A DNA stretch of 58,504 bases, from contig JAQGDQ010001063.1 of NCBI GenBank assembly GCA_030141605.1, positions 7,501 through 66,004 on the forward strand, written 5' to 3'. The number at the start of each line of letters is the position of its first letter. Positions within the stretch are counted from its first letter, which is position 1. Both the position numbers and the translations under genes were made by a program. The notes under the pieces are model-generated. The model was not told the origin of the DNA. It did no database searches and worked only from the letters and a program-made list of their open reading frames with translations. The DNA comes from Tubiluchus corallicola. Taxonomy: Eukaryota > Priapulida > Priapulimorpha > Priapulimorphida > Tubiluchidae. Shown one piece after another: positions 50,882-58,504 of the stretch.

Positions 50882-51762
50882 AGTCAGTTCAAAATAAGTG
50901 GTTGAAGATGAGCAAATTTAATACAAAACGTCTTGAATAATTAATCCAATAAAACCTGCTTACAAGATGTCAGCACTCGAAGTTCCAAGTACGTTTATAA
51001 GCTTCTGCTTCCTGGAGCACCACCATTGGCTCCATAAACGGGATTCGTAGTTAAGTAAAAACTACATCAATCATAAAATCAAAATACGTTGCAACCGTCA
51101 CAAATGAAGCCAGTCTGCATGTTTGCCTGTCTTTCGGTTGCGGTTCTGTTCGAAGTAAAACGACAAATTCTCTAAATCAACACAGTCAGCGCACCATCCG
51201 GAATGCTCCATCCGGAAGAGAAAAGGGATGATGAAGAAATCTGGTGTTTTATGAAGTTATGAACTACAGCTGCTGCCCACATTAGAAACATACATAAAAA
51301 GTAAAGCCTAAAAGCGCGAGTTTATCGGTTCAGCCAGCGTTTTCCTCAAGGGACACAAGGTGCACAGCCGAATGGTCATGGCAAAACTTTCCATACAAAG
51401 CTTAGTGTTACGTTTACTGTTACTGCTTGACACACACGTAACTGAAATAGAGAATTCTTAGTTACTTAAAATGTTTGTGCCAACTGGTAAAACGTAACTG
51501 GTTCACTATCCCAGTGTGCACCAAAAAAACGTCACTGGTTGAATTTGGCTCATCAAAAACATATAATTTATCTTACTGACAAAATAAAGTAATTTACATA
51601 TTCAGTGAAGTTGCGCTACGAATGCTTTGGTCATTTTTTCGAACTTTATGCAACGTTATTTGAACAGGCTTAAATTTCTTACGCTACTGACTGATTTCTG
51701 CGCTAAACTGTCAACGTGAGAGTTTAAATTTCATCGAAGTTTTAAACGACGTTTACAAGACG
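50882..51762. other. Non-coding sequence before the 27-bp array
   Basis: ccatccggaatgctccatcc at about 51197 resembles the following repeat unit and may be an outlying relic. No exon was recognised. Confidence 0.4.
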
Positions 51763-52011
51763 TCCGGAATGCGTCATGCGTTATCCATGTGCGGAATGCG
51801 TCATGCGTTATCCATGTGCGGAATGCGTCATGCGTTATCCATCCCGGAATGCGTCATGCGTTATCCATCTGCGGAATGCGTCATGCGTTATCCATCTGCG
51901 GAATGCGTCATGCGTTATCCATCCCGGAATGCGTCATGCGTTATCCATGTGCGGAATGCGTCATGCGTTATCCATGTGCGGAATGCGTCATGCGTTATCC
52001 ATCTGCGGAAG
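51763..52011. repeat. 27-bp minisatellite, 9 copies
   Basis: Unit gcggaatgcgtcatgcgtta plus tccatct (or gt, cc). Period 27 keeps all three + frames open; these are not genes. Inverted relics (ccattccgcagccgcataac, cgcatacgcattcc) follow at 52110-52175. Confidence 0.97.
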
Positions 52012-53659
52012 AGCTGCGCATAAAAAATCAACAGAAAATAACTGCAGAAAAAATAACACATAACGCATGTCTCGGAAACGGATGCATTGAAAACAACATA
52101 AACCGATTTTATCCATTCCGCAGCCGCATAACGCATACGCATTCCTTAAACGCATACGCATACGCATTCCTTACGTCTGGTGAACGCAACTTTAATGCTA
52201 ATACAATCTATGTATAACAATAAGACAATGTATGTGATGTAAAATTTCAAACGATTTCTTCAAGAATATTATAATATTTCATTTAAGAATTATTCCGAAA
52301 CTAGCTAACGAATGGACGAGGTTATAGCGACACGCAAACCACATAATTAAGTTTAGTACAATCATTACAATCATTACAATCACTACAATCATTACAATCG
52401 CAAAGTCATTATCAATATAGCTGTGCGCTTGCAATCTTGCTGAACAAGTTACGAAAGATACTTATCAGTCAAGATTGTACATAAGACAAGACCCTTAAGC
52501 TGTGCAGTCTTGCCACTGAAGCCAGAGCTGAAGATAATGTTTAATTTATGTTGTAAGCTGCTTCACAAGCCGTTATTTATTGCTGAGCTGAAGGTTTTAG
52601 GCTCGTTGCAAATTGAGAAAAATGTTCAAAAACTAGAAGAAAAAACAAAATGTCGCCGTGACGTTTTGAGACTAGCGCTGGTGCGATGATGAAACCAGTG
52701 GATAAAGTTGACTTGGTAAATTTACTGATATAAAAACGTAATTTTACAATTTACCAGCCATGTTTACTGGGTAAGTTTTTGAAGCACCGAGTTCAATTAC
52801 ACAACACTACCTAGTTTGTTGGTTTGTGATTATTCCAACTACTATATTATTATTAAGCCATTAAGGCCTACAGCCTATGTGTTTGTAGCGTGTAAGTCAG
52901 CAATTCACTAATTAGTGATTATTGATTAGCTGACTATTTGATTCACTAATTAACTCATTGATCGGCTGGCTGATTTACTTATTGATTAATTCACTTAACT
53001 GATTGGTTGACTGACTGCCTGAGTGACTGACTAAATTACTGATTGATGGATTGACTGAGTGGCTGATTGATTAATTAGTTGATTGAGTCGATAACTGACT
53101 GACTGATTGGCTTGACTGATTGATTGACTGGCCGGTTTCAAGATAAATCGGGCTGCTTGACTGGCTAATTCGTTAACTGAATGACGTTTTATTCCCCCAG
53201 CCAGGTCATATACGTTTTAATGCAACAGCTACCCAATTTTACAACACAGTTGTAAACAGGTTTATAACTTATAAATTTATGCAGTTTTTCCAAGCACGTC
53301 GAGTACTGGCGAAGCTGGCAAAAATAAATCTGACAGGTGGCAGCACCAGTAAACATTGTCTGCTCTATAAATTCAGCAGTTGGTATTAAATTAAGAACAT
53401 CCGACATCCTTTACACAGTTCAAGAAAATATTCTCATACAAATATTTGGACGTTATAAATCCGAGCACGTGCCGCCCAGATACGTGGACATGGGTCAGTC
53501 AAAACTGCCCCACACAAAATTAAGAAGTCTTACATTTCTAACGGGTGACACCTGTCCCGTTATTATAACTACTACCAAATTTAAAGTTTAGCCATTTCAA
53601 ATTTTGGCATGGCCACTCAAACACTTCTTGACCGATGAAGAAAATCATCTAATTGTCAA
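52012..53659. other. Non-coding sequence with simple repeats
   Basis: About five units of acaatcatt at 52360-52400 and cryptic gatt/gact repetition at 52910-53140. Two short frames around 53190-53590, one per strand, have no recognised content. Confidence 0.5.
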
Positions 53660-56650
53660 CACGTTTACTGCATCAACTAGCAACTGCAAAGTACTAATGT
53701 GCAAAACACGTATGCTGCATGAACTAGCAACTACGAAGTACTAATGTGCAAAACACGTGCTGCATGAACTAGCAACTACAAAGTACTAATGTACAAAACA
53801 CGTACTGCATGAACTAGCAGCTACGAAGTACTAATGTGCAAAACACGTGCTGCATGAACTAGCAACTACGAAGTACTAATGTGCAAAACACGTGCTGCAT
53901 GAACTAGCAACTACAAAGTACTAATGTGCAAAACACGTGCTGCACGAACTAGCAACTACGAAGTACTAATGTGCAAAACACGTGCTGCATGAACTAGCAA
54001 CTACGAAGTACTAATGTACAAAACACGTGCTGCATGAACTAGCAACAACGAAGTACTAATGTGCAAAACACGTGCTGCATGAACTAGCAACTACGAAGTA
54101 CTAATGTACAAAACACGTGCTGCATGAACTAGCAACAACGAAGTACTAATGTACAAAACACGTATGCTGCATGAACTAGCAACTACGAAGTACTAATGTG
54201 CAAAACACGTGTTGCATGAACTAGCAACTACGAAGTACTAATGTGCAAAACACGTGCTGCATGAACTAGCAACTACGAAGTACTAATGTACAAAACACGT
54301 ACTGCATGAACTAGCAACTACAAAGTACTAATGTACAAAACACGTATGCTGCATGAACTAGCAACTACGAAGTACTAATGTGCAAAACACGTGCTGCATG
54401 AACTAGCAACTACGAAGTACTAATGTACAAAACACGTGCTGCATGAACTAGCAACAACGAAGTACTAATGTACAAAACACGTATGCTGCATGAACTAGCA
54501 ACTACGAAGTACTAATGTGCAAAACACGTGCTGCATGAACTAGCAACTACGAAGTACTAATGTACAAAACACGTGCTGCATGAACTAGCAACAACGAAGT
54601 ACTAATGTACAAAACACGTATGCTGCATGAACTAGCAACTACGAAGTACTAATGTGCAAAACACGTGCTGCATGAACTAGCAACTACAAAGTACTAATGT
54701 ACAAAACACGTACTGCATGAACTAGCAACTACGAAGTACTAATGTACAAAACACGTACTGCATGAACTAGCAACTACAAAGTACTAATGTACAAAACACG
54801 TATGCTGCATGAACTAGCAACTACGAAGTACTAATGTGCAAAACACGTGCTGCATGAACTAGCAACTACAAAGTACTAATGTACAAAACACGTACTGCAT
54901 GAACTAGCAACTACGAAGTACTAATGTACAAAACACGTGCTGCATGAACTAGCAACTACGAAGTACTAATGTGCAAAACACGTATGCTGCATGAACTAGC
55001 AACTACGAAGTACTAATGTGCAAAACACGTGCTGCATGAACTAGCAACTACGAAGTACTAATGTACAAAACACGTACTGCATGAACTAGCAACTACGAAG
55101 TACTAATGTGCAAAACACGTGCTGCATGAACTAGCAACTACGAAGTACTAATGTGCAAAACACGTGCTGCATGAACTAGCAACTACGAAGTACTAATGTG
55201 CAAAACACGTGCTGCATGAACTAGCAACTACGAAGTACTAATGTACAAAACACGTGCTGCATGAACTAGCAACTACGAAGTACTAATGTGCAAAACACGT
55301 GCTGCATGAACTAGCAACTACGAAGTACTAATGTACAAAACACGTGCTGCATGAACTAGCAACTACGAAGTACTAATGTGCAAAACACGTGCTGCATGAA
55401 CTAGTAACTACGAAGTACTAATGTGCAAAACACGTGCTGCACGAACTAGCAACTACAAAGTACTAATGTGCAAAACACGTATGCTGCACGAACTAGCAAC
55501 TACGAAGTACTAATGTACAAAACACGTGCTGCATGAACTAGCAACTACGAAGTACTAATGTGCAAAACGCGTGCTGCACGAACTAGCAACTACGAAGTAC
55601 TAATGTGCAAAACACGTGCTGCATGAACTAGCAACTACAAAGTACTAATGTACAAAACACGTACTGCATGAACTAGCAACTACGAAGTACTAATGTGCAA
55701 AACACGTGCTGCATGAACTAGCAACTACAAAGTACTAATGTGCAAAACACGTGCTGCATGAACTAGCAACTACGAAGTACTAATGTGCAAAACACGTGCT
55801 GCATGAACTAGCAACTACGAAGTACTAATGTACAAAACACGTGTTGCATGAACTAGCAACTACAAAGTACTAATGTACAAAACACGTGCTGCATGAACTA
55901 GCAACTACGAAGTACTAATGTACAAAACACGTGCTGCATGAACTAGCAACTACGAAGTACTAATGTGCAAAACACGTGCTGCATGAACTAGCAACTACAA
56001 AGTACTAATGTACAAAACACGTGTTGCATGAACTAGCAACTACAAAGTACTAATGTACAAAACACGTGCTGCATGAACTAGCAACTACAAAGTACTAATG
56101 TACAAAACACGTACTGCATGAACTAGCAACTACAAAGTACTAATGTACAAAACACGTATGCTGCATGAACTAGCAACTACAAAGTACTAATGTGCAAAAC
56201 ACGTGCTGCATGAACTAGCAACTACGAAGTACTAATGTGCAAAACACGTGCTGCATGAACTAGCAACTACGAAGTACTAATGTGTAAAACACGTGCTGCA
56301 TGAACTAGCAACTACGAAGTACTAATGTGCAAAACACGTGCTGCACGAACTAGCAACTACAAAGTACTAATGTACAAAACACGTGCTGCATGAACTAGCA
56401 ACTACAAAGTACTAATGTACAAAACACGTACTGCACGAACTAGCAACTACAAAGTACTAATGTGCAAAACACGTATGCTGCACGAACTAGCAACTACGAA
56501 GTACTAATGTGCAAAACACGTGCTGCATGAACTAGCAACTACAAAGTACTAATGTACAAAACACGTGCTGCACGAACTAGCAACTACGACGTACTAATGT
56601 GCAAAACACGTGCTGCATGAACTAGCAACTACGAAGTACTAATGTACAAA
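53660..56650. repeat. 45-bp minisatellite, about 66 copies (3 kb)
   Basis: Unit ctacgaagtactaatgtgca ... aaacacgtgctgcatgaact ... agcaa. Variants are acacgtgctgc, acacgtactgc and acacgtatgctgc (+2 bp). Most units hold the E-box CACGTG. It is the largest array in the window. Confidence 0.97.
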
Positions 56651-57140
56651 ATCTGCATGACAGCAGCAACAAGACTGAAGCTTTGAATTCCATATTAACA
56701 AACTGATGTAAAGAAACTCTAGTTTTTGATGGTCTAACTTCAACTGATACAGAAAAAAGTCATTATTACTTGTGTCATTTCACGCGTAAACCTTGACAAA
56801 GTGCAAAATGCCATGTTTGCTGAAGATTACGTATTTTGACAGATCGGAGCCGACCTAACAAATGGATACAGGAGACAAGCTCGGGTTTTTGATGTCGAAA
56901 AGGATTCGTAAGGTCAAGCCAGCAATTTAAGTAATATTTGAATTTTCGAAGCTATTCGTTTACAAGCTTAGAAACACATTCATAAACTTTCATGGTTTTC
57001 TTCTTTTATTCTGCACCCCCTGCACCTACTGCACCCCTTTATTCGCACCCACCGCACCGCACCTACTGCACCCCTTTATTCCATATCGCCTATTCGGCTC
57101 AGATCTTATAAGTTTTACTCTTGGCCTGAGCCGATAATTT
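56651..57140. other. Spacer between two arrays
   Basis: A short duplication of gcacctactgcacccctttattc lies at 57021-57082. Nothing else was recognised. Confidence 0.5.
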
Positions 57141-58504
57141 GTCTAGGTGTAGAAAAGTGCCTAGCTTTGTACAGTTGCACAATCAATGTCTAGGTGTAGT
57201 AGAAAAGTACCTAGCTTTATACAGTCGTACAATCAATGTCTAGGTGTAGAAAAGTACCTAGCTTTATACAGTTGCACAATCAATGTCTAGGTGTAGAAAA
57301 GTACCTAGCTTTATACAGTTGCACAATCAATGTCTAGCTGTAGAAAAGTACCTAGCTTTATACAGTTGCACAATCAATGTCTAGGTGTAGAAAAGTACCT
57401 AGCTTTATACACTTGTACAATCAATGTCTAGGTGTAGTAGAAAAGTACCTAGCTTTATACAGTCGTACAATCAATCTCTAGGTGTAGAAAAGCACCTAGC
57501 TTTATACAGTCGTACAATCAACGTCTAGGTGTAGAAAAGTACCTAGCTTTATACAGTCGTACAATCAACGTCTAGGTGTAGTAGAAAAGTACCTAGCTTT
57601 ATGCAGTCGTACAATCAATCTCTAGGTGTAGAAAAGTACCTAGCTTTATACAGTCGTACAATCAATCTCTAGGTGTAGAAAAGTACCTAGCTTTATACAG
57701 TCGTACAATCAACGTCTAGGTGTAGAAAAGTACCTAGCTTTATACAGTCGTACAATCAACGTCTAGGTGTAGTAGAAAAGTACCTAGCTTTATGCAGTCG
57801 TACAATCAATCTCTAGGTGTAGAAAAGTACCTAGCTTTATACAGTCGTACAATCAATCTCTAGGTGTAGAAAAGTACCTAGCTTTATACAGTCGTACAAT
57901 CAACGTCTAGGTGTAGAAAAGTACCTAGCTTTATACAGTCGTACAATCAACGTCTAGGTGTAGTAGAAAAGTACCTAGCTTTATGCAGTCGTACAATCAA
58001 TCTCTAGGTGTAGAAAAGTACCTAGCTTTATACAGTCGTACAATCAATCTCTAGGTGTAGAAAAGTACCTAGCTTTATACAGTCGTACAATCAACGTCTA
58101 GGTGTAGAAAAGTACCTAGCTTTATACAGTCGTACAATCAACGTCTAGGTGTAGTAGAAAAGTACCTAGCTTTATGCAGTCGTACAATCAATCTCTAGGT
58201 GTAGAAAAGTACCTAGCTTTATACAGTCGTACAATCAATCTCTAGGTGTAGAAAAGTACCTAGCTTTATACAGTCGTACAATCAACGTCTAGGTGTAGAA
58301 AAGTACCTAGCTTTATACAGTCGTACAATCAACGTCTAGGTGTAGTAGAAAAGTACCTAGCTTTATGCAGTCGTACAATCAATCTCTAGGTGTAGAAAAG
58401 TACCTAGCTTTATACAGTCGTACAATCAATCTCTAGGTGTAGAAAAGTACCTAGCTTTATACAGTCGTACAATCAACGTCTAGGTGTAGAAAAGTACCTA
58501 GCTT
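57141..58504. repeat. 47-bp minisatellite with 191-bp higher-order repeat, open at the right edge
   Basis: Unit gtctaggtgtagaaaagtac ... ctagctttatacagtcgtac ... aatcaat. CTAGGT and ACCTAG can pair. From about 57480 four unit types recur in fixed order (3 x 47 + 50 = 191 bp), marked by tatgcagtcg at 57600, 57791, 57982, 58173 and 58364. It continues past the window. Confidence 0.97.

Noticed and set aside
53189-53591. Two opposing frames of 72 and 84 codons
   Set aside because: No recognisable motif, no splice context, and they overlap each other on opposite strands.

Overview
The window is animal nuclear DNA, most likely from an invertebrate. Its coding sequence is split into exons by long introns with GT-AG borders, and the rest is AT-rich and crowded with minisatellites, microsatellites, SINE and LINE ends and short inverted-repeat DNA transposons. 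There are no operons or bacterial genes. Nothing seen fixes the phylum.

Two genes are supported strongly. (1) On the + strand, 1062-11593 holds two tandem two-exon paralogs (450 and 390 residues). Each encodes a membrane segment, a NIT (nitrate/nitrite-sensing type) domain, a second membrane segment and a short charged tail. The first exons are both 607 nt and both introns are phase 1. No guanylate cyclase, kinase or other output domain is visible. (2) On the - strand, three exons of a voltage-gated sodium channel family gene lie at 43957-44084, 29060-29140 and 18286-18414. They join in frame and cover the end of the N-terminal region through S1, S2 and the start of S3 of domain I. Their phases match the vertebrate SCN exon pattern, so about 26 kb of the window (18.3-44.1 kb) is sodium-channel intron. 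The next exon was not found to the left. If the gene continues past position 1, the NIT pair sits antisense inside one of its introns.

Layout: 1-1 kb, an upstream region with an E-box repeat. 1-11.6 kb, NIT genes with LINE, SINE, hAT and minisatellite insertions. 11.9-18.3 kb, a 60-bp satellite, a pogo-like MITE and simple repeats. 18.3-29.1 kb, a channel intron with 30-bp and 69-bp arrays, decayed LINEs, a TTG/TTA microsatellite, a hAT MITE and one unexplained multi-pass membrane ORF. 29.1-44.0 kb, a channel intron with 74-bp, 10/11-bp, 131-bp and 113-bp arrays, a piggyBac-like MITE, an RTE-type LINE tail and a full-length inverted-repeat element. 44.1-58.5 kb, sequence upstream of channel exon 2 with CTG/TTG repeats, a second hAT copy, a second LINE tail and arrays of 47, 80, 27, 45 and 47/191 bp, the last running off the edge.

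Most long open frames in the window are passages through tandem arrays whose period is a multiple of three, and are not genes. All domain calls come from reading translations by eye; no searches were run.
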